Counted from the first letter of the stretch, positions 17,606 to 28,280 are shown. The stretch: DNA of 64,000 bases from Paenibacillus faecalis (GCF_900289175.1 NZ_LT985747.1:3081761-3145760); one strand, 5' to 3'. Notes: generated by a model not told the origin, from the sequence alone. A program made the numbers and translations.

Positions 17606-18724
17606 TTAATCTCCACGAAACGCTTTTTTCACTTTGTCAAAAAAGGAATGATCTTGCTCTAAGGCACGCTCTCCATCCAAGGAAGAAAACTGGCGCAGCA
17701 GTTCCTTCTGTTCGTCGCTAAGCTTGGTTGGCGTAACAACAACTACCTTGACATGCTGGTCACCCTGTCCATGGCCGCGTAAACGCGGAACTCCTTTTCC
17801 TTTCAGGCGGAAGAAAGTGCCTGTCTGTGTACCAGCCGGAATTTTAAGCTTCACCTTTTCGGTCAAGGTCGGAATTTCAATTTCATCACCGAGTGCAGCT
17901 TGTGCAAAGGTAAGCGGTACTTCACAGTAAATATCGTCTCCTTCACGCTCGAAGAACTCGTGGGATTTCACCCGGATGACGATATACAGATCGCCCGCTG
18001 GCCCTCCGCGCAGACCGCTTTCACCTTCACCGGTCATACGAAGTTGAGCACCGTCATCGACACCTGCTGGTATACGAACATGGATTTTACGCTGTTTCTT
18101 TACTTTCCCATTCCCATGACAGGTACTGCAACGTTCTTTGATAATTTTTCCGGAACCATTACAGTTGGAGCATGCACGCCGATTAACCATTCGGCCAAAC
18201 GGTGTGTTCTGCACAACCTCTTGCTGACCGCTGCCGTGGCAGACACCACAGGTTTGTGGTTTTGTTCCCGGTTTGGCCCCAGAACCGCCACAGGTATCAC
18301 AAGACTCTGTTCTCGGGATTGTAATGTCTGTTTCTTTACCGAAAACAGCTTCTTTAAACTCAATGGTCATCGTATATTGCAGATCATTTCCCCGCTGCGG
18401 AGCATTCGGATCACGACGCCCTCCGCCGCCAAAGAACATATCAAAAATATCTCCCAATCCTCCGCTAAAGTCACCGGAGAAACCGCCGCCCATTCCCTGG
18501 TTCGGATCAATATGTCCATATTGATCATAGCGAGCACGGCTCTGGCTATCACTCAAAACGTCGTACGCTTCTTTGACTTCCTTGAATTTGGCTTCGGCAT
18601 CCTCAGCCTTGTTTACGTCCGGATGATATTGACGCGCCAATTTTCGGTACGCTTTTTTAATGTCATCCTCTGACGCGTCCCTGCCAACACCCAGTACCTC
18701 ATAATAATCACGTTTTTCAGCCAC
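17606..18724 (-). CDS. dnaJ: Molecular chaperone DnaJ (Hsp40)
   Basis: Co-chaperone that delivers substrates to DnaK and stimulates its ATPase. A J domain at residues 1-70 contains YHPDVNK (HPD motif). A Gly/Phe-rich linker follows, then four zinc-binding repeats [24 protein letters not shown] and CSTCHGNG, then the C-terminal substrate domain. The start is probably GTG 18724 ([12 protein letters not shown]), behind GGGGGTGG; an in-frame GTG at 18742 would add six residues. It is the last gene of the hrcA operon, separated from dnaK by an attenuator-like hairpin. Confidence 0.97.
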   Translation of the reverse strand: MAEKRDYYEVLGVGRDASEDDIKKAYRKLARQYHPDVNKAEDAEAKFKEVKEAYDVLSDSQSRARYDQYGHIDPNQGMGGGFSGDFSGGLGDIFDMFFGGGGRRDPNAPQRGNDLQYTMTIEFKEAVFGKETDITIPRTESCDTCGGSGAKPGTKPQTCGVCHGSGQQEVVQNTPFGRMVNRRACSNCNGSGKIIKERCSTCHGNGKVKKQRKIHVRIPAGVDDGAQLRMTGEGESGLRGGPAGDLYIVIRVKSHEFFEREGDDIYCEVPLTFAQAALGDEIEIPTLTEKVKLKIPAGTQTGTFFRLKGKGVPRLRGHGQGDQHVKVVVVTPTKLSDEQKELLRQFSSLDGERALEQDHSFFDKVKKAFRGD

Positions 18725-18767
18725 GGTTCCACCCCCATTCACTTATTGCTCAAACTGCCGGACAAAA

Positions 18768-18804
18768 GGAAAGTCAAAGTGCGGGATTCGCGCTTTGACT
18801 TTCC
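18768..18804 (-). terminator. Intra-operon hairpin between dnaK and dnaJ (attenuator or processing site)
   Basis: GGAAAGTCAAAG (18768-18779) pairs perfectly with CTTTGACTTTCC (18793-18804), and the stem extends by GCG/CGC across one wobble. On the minus strand only a short TTTTG follows, so it may partly terminate or protect dnaK mRNA, giving more DnaK than DnaJ. Confidence 0.6.
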
Positions 18805-18823
18805 CTTGACTCATTTATTCAGA

Positions 18824-20692
<1,869 letters not shown>

Positions 20693-20763
20693 TCACACAC
20701 TGTAAACGGTGTGAGTTTCGTTTTATTTATTAGTTAATCAAATTCGACAATGGATAAAGTCTG

Positions 20764-21381
20764 TTACATGCTTACCTTAACCATAGCCGGTCGGAGTACC
20801 CTGTCTTTCAGCATATAGCCTTTTTGAACTTCCTCAACGACGATGCCTTCCTCATACTCGTCGCTCTCCACCTGCATGATCGCTTGGTGAAATTCCGGAT
20901 TAAACGGTTGGCCAACGCTGTTCATGGCTGTCAACCCTTCTGCATTCAACACCGTTTCGAGTTGACGGAAAATCATGCTTACCCCTTTGGAGAATGACTC
21001 AAAATCTTGATTATCCTCTGAAGCAGCAATCGCACGCTCAAAGTTGTCGAATACCGGTAAAAGCTCGGTAATCAACTTGGAGGAAGCATATTTGGCCAAG
21101 TCTTCCTTTTCCTTTTGAGTACGTCTGCGGAAGTTATCAAAGTCAGCTTGGACACGAAGAGTGCGCTGCTGCTGTTCTGACATTTCATTTTGTAATTTCT
21201 CTAATTCAACCTGAAGGTCATCCCCCTCTGAGGAATTTGCCTCCTGGGAAACATTCTCATCGTCAGAAGACTCCTGCACCTCCGGATTTTCACCGGATTC
21301 CGATGCGGTTTGAGGAGCTTGCTCCAAATTTTCTTCTTCGTTTACAGTATCTTGTACCGTGTTTACTTCGTCCTTGTTCAA
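20764..21381 (-). CDS. grpE: Nucleotide exchange factor GrpE
   Basis: Dimeric exchange factor for DnaK. The N-terminal 65 residues are acidic and disordered, followed by a long coiled coil (EVELEKLQNEM... region) and the C-terminal beta domain with GQPFNPEFHQAIMQVES and VLRPAMVKVS, diagnostic of GrpE. Start choice: TTG 21381 has SD AGGAGG 11 nt upstream, while GTG 21393 touches the SD; no ATG fits. Length is about 205 residues. It lies between the group III chaperonin and dnaK. Confidence 0.94.
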   Translation of the reverse strand: MNKDEVNTVQDTVNEEENLEQAPQTASESGENPEVQESSDDENVSQEANSSEGDDLQVELEKLQNEMSEQQQRTLRVQADFDNFRRRTQKEKEDLAKYASSKLITELLPVFDNFERAIAASEDNQDFESFSKGVSMIFRQLETVLNAEGLTAMNSVGQPFNPEFHQAIMQVESDEYEEGIVVEEVQKGYMLKDRVLRPAMVKVSM

Positions 21382-21435
21382 GATGCCTTCCACCTCCTAT
21401 TATTTATAACTCCATAATAATTCAATCTCAAAATA

Positions 21436-22974
21436 TTACTCGTCGAAGCTTCCTGTCTCCTTCATCTTAATGACATGATGAATACGGAGAACAGCTGCAG
21501 CTACTTCCCCTGCCGCACGAAGCCCATGAAGCTTTACAAGGGCGGGATCTACAATCCCTTTGTCCTCATAACTGATCACCGCACCGGTATCGCAATCGAT
21601 CCCCATGGAATCCGTACCTAGCGAAATCTGTGCTGCGCGGACTTCCTCCATTTTCTCTAATGGATTATAGCCGGCATTCAGCAGTATTTGCGACATCGGC
21701 CGCCGGAGCGCCGTTGAGACAGCCTCTATGCCGAATGCTTCCATTCCCTTTTGAACTTCCCGGTGACGTTCCAGTTCGTAGGAAACAGCCAGTTCGCTTG
21801 TTCCTCCTCCCGGAAGCACACCGCCTACGACAGCGGCTTGAAGGGCAGAAGCTGCATCACAAGCAATACGGGCTGCCTCACCAACAACCTCGGACGTGCT
21901 GGCGCCGACAATGATAGTAACAACATGTTCACCACCATGAAGACGGACACGTTCCAAAGTTTCATCATATACGGCTTTAGCTGTATAACCGAGAAACGGC
22001 ACCAACTGTTCAGATTCTTTATGTAGCGCCGTCCGGCGCACCGGAGTAGCTCCTGTCATTTCGCAGACCCGCTGCAGATCGGTCCGTGAAACACGGGGAA
22101 CGACCATGATTCCGTGATCCAGGCAAAACTGCTCAGCATCTGGATGAATACCTTTTTCCAACAAAATAAGTTTAACAGACATGTCCGCCAAACGGGTGAG
22201 ATCAGAAGCAAACACCTTACGCAGATCCATATATCTGGAAAATCCCGCTTCAGTCGTCAGCACCTCTTCATCCAGTTCATCAGGCTCCAACGAGTCCAGC
22301 AGCACCAGCACCTTAGCATCGGTATATTCCTGCTGCTGCCGGGTGTTCAGCGGCCTCTGTCTGAGCAATATTCCCTCGAACACCTCATTCTCGGCTTTCT
22401 CAAGCGCAATAATACTGTCGGCAAGAGAATAGGACGGGTCCCTTAAACGGTCAACTCCCACTTTACCAGCGGCCTGCATGACTAGGTCAACCATGTCACG
22501 CCGTTCACGCCCGGCCACAAAAGCGGTTCGTTCGAGTAAAGGGTCGTCCAAACCATGAATTACCCGTATTCGGTCAGATAGAAAAGCAAGCGCCATTTCA
22601 ACGCCTTGTCTCATGCCTTCAACGACCTTCGAAGCCGGAACACCGCGAACAATCTGCGCAACACCTTCCTGAACGAGTGCGCCTGCAAGCACTGTCGCGG
22701 TTGTTGTACCGTCTCCGATCTTCTCCTGTTGAGCACGAGCCACCTGAATCAGAAGGCGGGCTGCCGGATGAGTTACATCCATTTTATCCAAAATGGTTAC
22801 CCCGTCATTTGTGATGACAACCTCTCCACGAGGCCCGACAAGCATGACGTCAAGCCCTTTGGGACCAAGAGTCCCTTCAACGGCGGATGTGACAGCCCGA
22901 ACCGCATTGCTGTTATTTATGAGCGTAGAGTGGCGCTCATCGCCATCACCATGCGGTTGTTGTCCCTGGCTCAT
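21436..22974 (-). CDS. Archaeal-like (group III) chaperonin in the hsp70 operon
   Basis: A 512-residue Cpn60/TCP-1-family ATPase closer to thermosomes than to GroEL. It has TLGPKG (36-41), NDGVTILDKMDVTHPAA (about 56-72), the ATP motif GDGTTTATVLAG (87-98), a CDAA segment near 372 carrying the second catalytic Asp, PGGG (388-391) and a thermosome-type C-terminus, DTGAVIS...LRIHHVIK. The apical domain keeps the helical-protrusion region (about 228-265) that forms a built-in lid, so no GroES should be needed. ATG 22974 has SD AAAGGAG overlapping the hrcA stop codon: tight coupling. Group III chaperonins (prototype Ch-CPN of Carboxydothermus) are known from hsp70 operons of some Firmicutes. The GGM-rich tail is missing. 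Confidence 0.9.
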   Translation of the reverse strand: MSQGQQPHGDGDERHSTLINNSNAVRAVTSAVEGTLGPKGLDVMLVGPRGEVVITNDGVTILDKMDVTHPAARLLIQVARAQQEKIGDGTTTATVLAGALVQEGVAQIVRGVPASKVVEGMRQGVEMALAFLSDRIRVIHGLDDPLLERTAFVAGRERRDMVDLVMQAAGKVGVDRLRDPSYSLADSIIALEKAENEVFEGILLRQRPLNTRQQQEYTDAKVLVLLDSLEPDELDEEVLTTEAGFSRYMDLRKVFASDLTRLADMSVKLILLEKGIHPDAEQFCLDHGIMVVPRVSRTDLQRVCEMTGATPVRRTALHKESEQLVPFLGYTAKAVYDETLERVRLHGGEHVVTIIVGASTSEVVGEAARIACDAASALQAAVVGGVLPGGGTSELAVSYELERHREVQKGMEAFGIEAVSTALRRPMSQILLNAGYNPLEKMEEVRAAQISLGTDSMGIDCDTGAVISYEDKGIVDPALVKLHGLRAAGEVAAAVLRIHHVIKMKETGSFDE

Positions 22975-22987
22975 CACGCTCACTCCT

Positions 22988-24022
22988 TTATTTATACCAG
23001 TGTGACAATAATCTTGTCATATCATGCGAAAGGATGTTCAATATCCCGATGACACGGGCGTATTCCATTCGCGTAGGTCCCAGAATGCCGATCGTTCCAA
23101 GCGCCTTTCCATTGGCAGAATACGTGGCAGTGATCAGGCTGCAATTCGAAATCGCCTCGTGGTCGTTCTCGGTACCGATTCGAACCTGGATACCGGTTTC
23201 TCCCGGAGCCGGTGTCATCATTTTCATTAGAACAGGCGTCTGCTCCAGCAATTCAAGAATGTTACGCACCTTTTCCACATCTTTAAACTCCGGTTGATTC
23301 AGCATATTGGTAGCTCCGCTCAGATACACTTTTTGATCATGTTCTGTGTTATCCAGAGCGACATCAAGCATACTCATCAATCCCTCGTAGTGATCAATAT
23401 GCCGCTGCATTTCCTGTCCCAACTCGGTGTAAAGACGTGTTTTTAATTTATAGAGAGGCACGTTTACCAATTTACTGTTTAGAAGATTGACCACTTGCTC
23501 CATTTCCGATACCGATACACCTGCTGGAATATCTACCGTCTTGTTCTCTACCTGCCCAGTACTCGTAACAATAATAGCAACCGCCTTATCTTCCGCTAAA
23601 GGAAGCAACTGGAAATGACGTAAACACGTATGAAAAACTTCCGGTCCAAGAAGGATGGAAGTGTAGTTCGTCATCTGTGACAAAATACTGGCCGCATGCT
23701 GAATCATTTGCTCCATCTCATTCAGCTTCTCGGCGAAAAAAGCTTTTATCAACTGCAGTTCGGAAGGTTTCAATGAAAACGACGAAGTAAGGTGATCCAC
23801 ATAGTAACGATATCCTTTATGCGAAGGAATACGTCCTGCTGAGGTATGAGGCTGCTCCAAAAAACCAAGCTCCTCCAAATCAGCCATTTCATTACGAATC
23901 GTCGCAGGGCTGTAGCCCACATCTCCACGCTTGGATATGCTTCTTGATCCAACCGGCTCTGCCGAACGGATATAGTCATCGACGATCGCGCTTAAAATCA
24001 TGCGTTGGCGATCTGTTAACAT
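22988..24022 (-). CDS. hrcA: Heat-inducible transcription repressor HrcA
   Basis: Repressor binding CIRCE elements; its activity depends on chaperonin in Bacillus. The 344 residues contain an N-terminal winged helix (MLTDRQRMILSAIVDDYIRSAEPVGSRSISKR ... ATIRNEMADLE) and the C-terminal GAF-like dimerisation domain ending LGILGPTRMEYARVIGILN. SD AAGGAGG precedes ATG 24022. It is the first gene of the operon hrcA-chaperonin-grpE-dnaK-dnaJ and has a CIRCE element 40 bp upstream, so it is autoregulated. Confidence 0.97.
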   Translation of the reverse strand: MLTDRQRMILSAIVDDYIRSAEPVGSRSISKRGDVGYSPATIRNEMADLEELGFLEQPHTSAGRIPSHKGYRYYVDHLTSSFSLKPSELQLIKAFFAEKLNEMEQMIQHAASILSQMTNYTSILLGPEVFHTCLRHFQLLPLAEDKAVAIIVTSTGQVENKTVDIPAGVSVSEMEQVVNLLNSKLVNVPLYKLKTRLYTELGQEMQRHIDHYEGLMSMLDVALDNTEHDQKVYLSGATNMLNQPEFKDVEKVRNILELLEQTPVLMKMMTPAPGETGIQVRIGTENDHEAISNCSLITATYSANGKALGTIGILGPTRMEYARVIGILNILSHDMTRLLSHWYK

Positions 24023-24061
24023 GCCGCTCCCTCCTTGCTGACTGCATGTTTTTTCACATCG

Positions 24062-24088
24062 TTAGCACTCAACATCAACGAGTGCTAA
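24062..24088 (-). promoter_or_regulatory. CIRCE operator for HrcA
   Basis: Exact consensus TTAGCACTC-N9-GAGTGCTAA: arms 24062-24070 and 24080-24088. It lies just downstream of the promoter and 40 bp before hrcA. Confidence 0.98.
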
Positions 24089-24099
24089 CCGCTATAACA

Positions 24100-24129
24100 A
24101 AAATACCAAACCGACCGGAGTATTGTCAA
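24100..24129 (-). promoter_or_regulatory. SigA-type promoter of the hrcA operon
   Basis: -35 TTGACA (24129-24124), 18-bp spacer, -10 TATTTT (24105-24100). The CIRCE element begins about 11 bp downstream, the expected arrangement for HrcA repression. Confidence 0.75.
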
Positions 24130-24336
24130 GTCAGTTCGGTATCAAAACAGCGATTTGGGCGTGAGCATGAATAAACCTGCTGTGTATGTCTGTGCAAGGC
24201 AAGAATCAGACAGGGAATCACACCTAGTCACACAGAAGAAAGGAGCGATTCTTGAATTGTTAATCGGAATTTATCAGTAACAAGACAGCCTTGATATTAA
24301 CGGTAAATGCTGAAAGGATTCAGCTTAAATACTCGC
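24130..24336. other. Non-coding stretch between the immunity gene and the hrcA promoter
   Basis: The gene-free interval 24023-24460 holds the CIRCE element, the hrcA promoter and a terminator. Nothing recognisable was seen in 24130-24336 or 24384-24460; base composition becomes AT-rich towards the toxin island. Confidence 0.5.
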
Positions 24337-24383
24337 AAAAAAGCTCATTCCTACTCAAAATTCAAGTTAGAAGGAGCTTTAAA
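24337..24383 (-). terminator. Terminator of the toxin-immunity unit
   Basis: AAAGCTC (24340-24346) pairs with GAGCTTT (24374-24380), with further pairing inside; TTTTTTGCG follows on the minus strand. It isolates the island from the hrcA promoter. Confidence 0.7.
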
Positions 24384-24460
24384 GTTTATCAAATGCTTGA
24401 ATTGTTCTGCATTTGGTTTGTTGGTTGTATTGTATGATTTATTGTTAGAGCTTTAAACAC

Positions 24461-24952
24461 TCACAAATTAGTTTTAGGATTCTTATAGCACCAATTCGGG
24501 TCATATGGTAATGATTTTAATTTCCTCATATCCTCCCAACTGTAAACCCAGTCATAATCCGCGACCCAAAAGTAATCATTGGGATTGATTTTTAAATACT
24601 CATAGATAAAACGAAAAATTACCTTTTCTGCTCCGTAAACTTCTTCTATAGTACCTACTCGAGACAATTCGTAGTCCGGATTCAAGCCAAGGTCATCATA
24701 GTCACTAAATGCGATACTGTGGTTCTCTCTGCCCTTCACATATAAAATAAATTGATGATTATTTTCTGAACTACGATAAGAATGATCAAGTACATTCAAA
24801 GTCGTAGATGAAAATCGCCCCTCTTCCAAAACTTTATGATTTTCAAAAATGAGTTTCGCGTCTGCATGAAAGGTTGCAATTATCGTATAAGCTAAGAACC
24901 TCTCCGGAGTATATTTTTCACGATCTGTTAAAATAAATGCAGTGGTTCCCAT
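24461..24952 (-). CDS. Putative immunity protein for the adjacent toxin
   Basis: A 163-residue, acidic, aromatic-rich protein not recognised by family. It has no signal peptide or membrane segment, consistent with a cytosolic immunity protein. It starts 1 nt after the toxin gene's stop codon, with an SD-like GGGAGAG inside the toxin's 3' end, so the two are translationally coupled. Its base composition is AT-rich like the toxin gene and unlike the housekeeping genes on both sides. The immunity role is inferred solely from position, size and cytosolic character. Confidence 0.65.
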   Translation of the reverse strand: MGTTAFILTDREKYTPERFLAYTIIATFHADAKLIFENHKVLEEGRFSSTTLNVLDHSYRSSENNHQFILYVKGRENHSIAFSDYDDLGLNPDYELSRVGTIEEVYGAEKVIFRFIYEYLKINPNDYFWVADYDWVYSWEDMRKLKSLPYDPNWCYKNPKTNL

Positions 24953-24953
24953 T

Positions 24954-26225
24954 TTATTCCAACTCTCCCTTTAAATCATCTAATGAATTGACAATTGTAA
25001 CACCTTGTGACTTAATGTCTTCCAGCATCTTTTCATGCTCAGATCTCAAATTAACTAAAAGCTTATCAATATAGAGAATTATTTTTTTGTTTTCAGAATT
25101 GAAAAAATCGGGGTGATTCTGGTTTGTCATTTTCAAGAATTGTTCTGCATCAACAGACTTAATTGATGCTTTTACCTCGATTATTGCATTCTTTGTAACA
25201 ACATCTAAATCACCGGCAGGTTGTCCATCTTTTTTCAATATTTTTTGTCCAAATCCAACAACTTCAGTTTCATTTCTTGCAAAATCCGCAACCTTGGCTT
25301 CAGTAGCTTTACCAACGTTAGTACTCTTCAAAAAACTATCAATATCACGATTAATATTATTTGGATGTTGATCAACCCAAGTTAATTCATTTCCTGCTGA
25401 GTTTATATATTTCGTTTTAATTCCGTCCTTAACTACGCTATCAAAATTTGAAGCTTTTGGCGTCCCCTCATCCTTCTCAGGAGACCCTCCCCCGTCACCA
25501 CCCGAATCATGTTTAAAATTAGGCATTTCCCTTATCCCGGCTCTACTAAGTGCAATTCCTCCTGCAATCATAGCACCCTTCTGGCCTAAGTACTCCGAAA
25601 CACCCATCTGATTCATGATTTCTTGTTCTGCATTTAGCTTCTCTTCAAACTTCTCCCGAGTGTCGTCAACATCAAAAAGCATTTTGGCTCCCCATACGCC
25701 TGTGATTACGACTTCCTCAGCAGTTCCAACCGTTGCATCATAGGCCATCTGCCCAGCTGTTCCTAACGGGTCTTCTAAAAGTGCCTTTCCAGTATCAACA
25801 AGGGAATCTCCTAGAATCTTCGCTCCAGATGCTATACCTTGTGCAAACTCAGCAGCGTGATCTAATAGATTTTTAGGACCTTCCTCTTCTGGCACTTCAT
25901 AGCTAAATCCAGGCGGTAGAAGATCTGGATTGACACATCTCGGATCAAATTTACCACTCTCCACATCGGCGGCTATAAATTTTTGTGCGATCTCCTTTAA
26001 TTCGACGCTAATCCATTGCATACATTCGATCGTCAGTTTCATTTCGTTGCGCGCCACTTGAAAATCCTGAAAAAAACGATGTTTCGATACTCCATCCCAA
26101 ACAAACATCATCATAGAAATTTGAGTATTCAAAGTATCCTTTGTTTGTTCCAAGCTATTCGCAGCATTTTTAAATTGTTCAGAAACGTTTAATAACTGAG
26201 TTGGAGAAATAAGTATTTTAGACAT
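24954..26225 (-). CDS. WXG100-type polymorphic toxin with C-terminal PD-(D/E)XK-like nuclease
   Basis: A 423-residue multidomain protein. Residues 1-90 are helical with a W-x-G turn (WDG at 43-45), as in WXG100 proteins that guide cargo to the ESX/type VII secretion system. Residues 120-235 form an Ala/Gly-rich pretoxin-like linker. A Gly/Ser/acid hinge (240-258) precedes the C-terminal domain, where GDLD (338-341) and IIEVKAS (E350, K352) give the D-(x)n-ExK arrangement of restriction-endonuclease-fold nucleases. No signal peptide is seen. The SD GGAGAGG precedes ATG 26225. The partner immunity gene follows. Function as an antibacterial DNase or RNase is inference from domain pattern. Confidence 0.75.
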   Translation of the reverse strand: MSKILISPTQLLNVSEQFKNAANSLEQTKDTLNTQISMMMFVWDGVSKHRFFQDFQVARNEMKLTIECMQWISVELKEIAQKFIAADVESGKFDPRCVNPDLLPPGFSYEVPEEEGPKNLLDHAAEFAQGIASGAKILGDSLVDTGKALLEDPLGTAGQMAYDATVGTAEEVVITGVWGAKMLFDVDDTREKFEEKLNAEQEIMNQMGVSEYLGQKGAMIAGGIALSRAGIREMPNFKHDSGGDGGGSPEKDEGTPKASNFDSVVKDGIKTKYINSAGNELTWVDQHPNNINRDIDSFLKSTNVGKATEAKVADFARNETEVVGFGQKILKKDGQPAGDLDVVTKNAIIEVKASIKSVDAEQFLKMTNQNHPDFFNSENKKIILYIDKLLVNLRSEHEKMLEDIKSQGVTIVNSLDDLKGELE

Positions 26226-26289
26226 AAATCAGCCTCTCCATCACTTTCTTAAATCCTTACTTTACTCTAATTACAAGTAATGGAAAAGC

Positions 26290-26318
26290 ATCCTATGTCC
26301 TAAATTTTGTAATTTCAA
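26290..26318 (-). promoter_or_regulatory. Candidate promoter of the toxin-immunity unit
   Basis: -35 TTGAAA (26318-26313), 17-bp spacer, -10 TAGGAT (26295-26290), 65 bp upstream of the toxin start. The -10 is weak. Confidence 0.35.
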
Positions 26319-26344
26319 ATCATTCGATCTTTTTTGCCATACAT

Positions 26345-26415
26345 ATAAAAAAACACCTCTTCAATATGGTCGTGGAAGCTCACAATTCTCACTTTACCAA
26401 ACGAAGTGGTGTTTT
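26345..26415 (-). terminator. Terminator after the GNAT acetyltransferase gene
   Basis: AAACACC-x-CTTC (26351-26362) pairs with GAAG-x-GGTGTTT (26403-26414); TTTTTTTATATG follows on the minus strand. The loop is large (about 40 nt). Confidence 0.6.
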
Positions 26416-26450
26416 CTATTCTTAATTGCATTCTGTTATTGCGTACGACA

Positions 26451-26912
26451 CTAATCCAATACTCTCAAAACCGCAATTTCGTCACAGGCATGCCGTTTTT
26501 TGCAGTGGATGCAGTCGGTCCATACCTTTTCCGGAAAAATCTCTTTTTCCACGACAGAGAAACCATTTTTAATGAAAAAAGAAACCTCATATGTTAATGC
26601 CATTACCTTCGGGATTTCTCGGCGCCTGGCTTCGGCTATAAGGGAATCGACCAGCATTGAGCCGATCCCTTTGCCTTTGAAGTCTTCTGCAATACCAAGA
26701 GATCGGATCTCGACAAGATCACTGCCGAGCTGGCATAAAGATCCGCAGCCAACCACAATCCCGCCAAATTCGGCTACAACAAACTCCTCAATTTGCCGCT
26801 TCAGCACTTTGCGTGAACGGGGCAGCATAATTCCTTGTTCCGCATATCCCTGAATCATCTGATACAGCAGCTCTACATCCTCAACCCTTGCTTTTCTGCA
26901 TACGGCCGGCAT
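26451..26912 (-). CDS. GNAT-family N-acetyltransferase, ArgA-like with Cys-rich tail
   Basis: A 153-residue acetyl-CoA-dependent acetyltransferase. The GNAT acetyl-CoA loop is LGIAEDFKGKGIGSMLV at about residues 72-88. The C-terminal segment FPEKVWTDCIHCKKRHACDE, with three cysteines, is typical of N-acetylglutamate-synthase-like GNAT proteins (ArgA domain alone, without the amino-acid kinase part). The substrate is uncertain: glutamate is possible but not proven. It stands between hemW (74 bp upstream) and a terminator, probably co-transcribed with hemW. Confidence 0.8.
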   Translation of the reverse strand: MPAVCRKARVEDVELLYQMIQGYAEQGIMLPRSRKVLKRQIEEFVVAEFGGIVVGCGSLCQLGSDLVEIRSLGIAEDFKGKGIGSMLVDSLIAEARRREIPKVMALTYEVSFFIKNGFSVVEKEIFPEKVWTDCIHCKKRHACDEIAVLRVLD

Positions 26913-26986
26913 CTCTCTGTCTCCCCTTTACACGCTCCGTCATAATATGAATAAATATACAACAAAGCGTATATAAGTTCAATAGA

Positions 26987-28171
26987 TTATTCGCCAGACA
27001 AGCTGCCTATAAATTCAGCAAATACTTCATTACCGAACAAGATGCCTTTTTCACTCAATCTGTAGCCATCGTCAGTTACTTCGAGCAATCCTGCATGAAC
27101 CATCTTTTGAAGCGGACGTGCAAACACAACATCCAGCGAAGTGTTAAACTGGTGCTCAAAGCGGCTGCGGGAAATACCATCTAGCACCCGCAAGCCTACC
27201 ATCAGGAAATCCTCCATCGCTTCTTCCTTAGATATATCATAGGTATCCAGACGGGGCAGACCGTTTTTCACAGCATTAATATAGGGGTTTACTCCTTTAA
27301 TGTTCATATGCCGTTTACGACCAACATAACCATGAGCACCTGCTCCAAGGCCATAATAATCTTCATTCAACCAATATGTCATATTATGCTTGCTTTCAAA
27401 GCCCGGTTTGGCAAAGTTACTGATTTCGTACTGCTTGTAACCCGCTTCCTTCATCCGGTTCATCAGTAGAAGATACATATTCAGCTCATCCTCTTCATCT
27501 GGAAGTGGAAGCTGATTTTTTTGATACAGCGTATGAAACAATGTATTTTCTTCAACCTTCAGACTGTATATCGAATAATGAGGCAGCGCAAGCTCCAGCG
27601 CCTTGGTCACACTTTCCGAAAGCATGTCTACGGTCTGGTTCGGAAGCCCGAACATCAGATCAATGGACATATTATCAAAACCGGCTTTTCGGGCATTTTC
27701 AAGACTTTGGTAAACGTCATCCGTATCATGAATACGGCCTATGTCAGTCAGCAATTCGTTCTGAAACGCTTGAACACCGAAGCTAACACGATTCACTCCG
27801 CCTTCTCGCATAACGGTCAGCTTGTCGAGATCTGTCGTTCCAGGATTGGCCTCCATCGAAAATTCGATATCATGATCCCACTCAGGGAAATGAGTGCGTA
27901 CCGTCTTTAGAAAATATTCCATTTCCTTCGGTTTCAATACCGTCGGCGTGCCGCCCCCTACAAAAATACTCTTGATTACTCCCGGCGGGGAAGCCTTAAC
28001 CGTCATCTCCATTTCACGTTCAAGCGCTTGAAGATAATCCATCACAGGCTGGCCTTTTAAAACATATGAGTTAAAGTCACAATAAAAGCATTTATTGGTA
28101 CAAAACGGAATGTGAATATAAACCGCTTCTGTACGCTTGCGGCTTCCGTGATTTATATGCGGCGTCGTCAT
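26987..28171 (-). CDS. hemW: Heme chaperone HemW (radical SAM, formerly HemN-like)
   Basis: HemW binds heme and delivers it to membrane enzymes; it is a coproporphyrinogen dehydrogenase-like radical-SAM protein but not a dehydrogenase. The 394-residue product starts at ATG 28171 behind GGGAGGG; an in-frame extension to 28336 crosses a terminator and overlaps lepA. The cluster ligands are C24, C28 and C31 (CTNKCFYCDF), lacking the extra cysteine of true HemN. GGGTPTVL and the C-terminal HemN_C domain follow. Downstream of lepA as in Bacillus. Confidence 0.94.
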   Translation of the reverse strand: MTTPHINHGSRKRTEAVYIHIPFCTNKCFYCDFNSYVLKGQPVMDYLQALEREMEMTVKASPPGVIKSIFVGGGTPTVLKPKEMEYFLKTVRTHFPEWDHDIEFSMEANPGTTDLDKLTVMREGGVNRVSFGVQAFQNELLTDIGRIHDTDDVYQSLENARKAGFDNMSIDLMFGLPNQTVDMLSESVTKALELALPHYSIYSLKVEENTLFHTLYQKNQLPLPDEEDELNMYLLLMNRMKEAGYKQYEISNFAKPGFESKHNMTYWLNEDYYGLGAGAHGYVGRKRHMNIKGVNPYINAVKNGLPRLDTYDISKEEAMEDFLMVGLRVLDGISRSRFEHQFNTSLDVVFARPLQKMVHAGLLEVTDDGYRLSEKGILFGNEVFAEFIGSLSGE

Positions 28172-28210
28172 AAACACCCTCCCTTGCTTGCCCTTGTTCG
28201 TTAAATTTTG

Positions 28211-28239
28211 AAAGAAAAGGAAAGCCTGCTCGGCTTTCC
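28211..28239 (-). terminator. Terminator after lepA
   Basis: GGAAAGCC (28219-28226) and GGCTTTCC (28232-28239) form an 8-bp stem; TTTTCTTTC follows on the minus strand. It lies 42 bp beyond the lepA stop. Confidence 0.75.
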
Positions 28240-28280
28240 TCTCGTAATCTTCTGTATCTATTAGCCATTTGGTAAAGGTC

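Noticed and set aside
17900..18673. Long plus-strand open frame opposite dnaJ
   Set aside because: It mirrors the conserved dnaJ coding sequence; composition-driven shadow with no SD or family motif.
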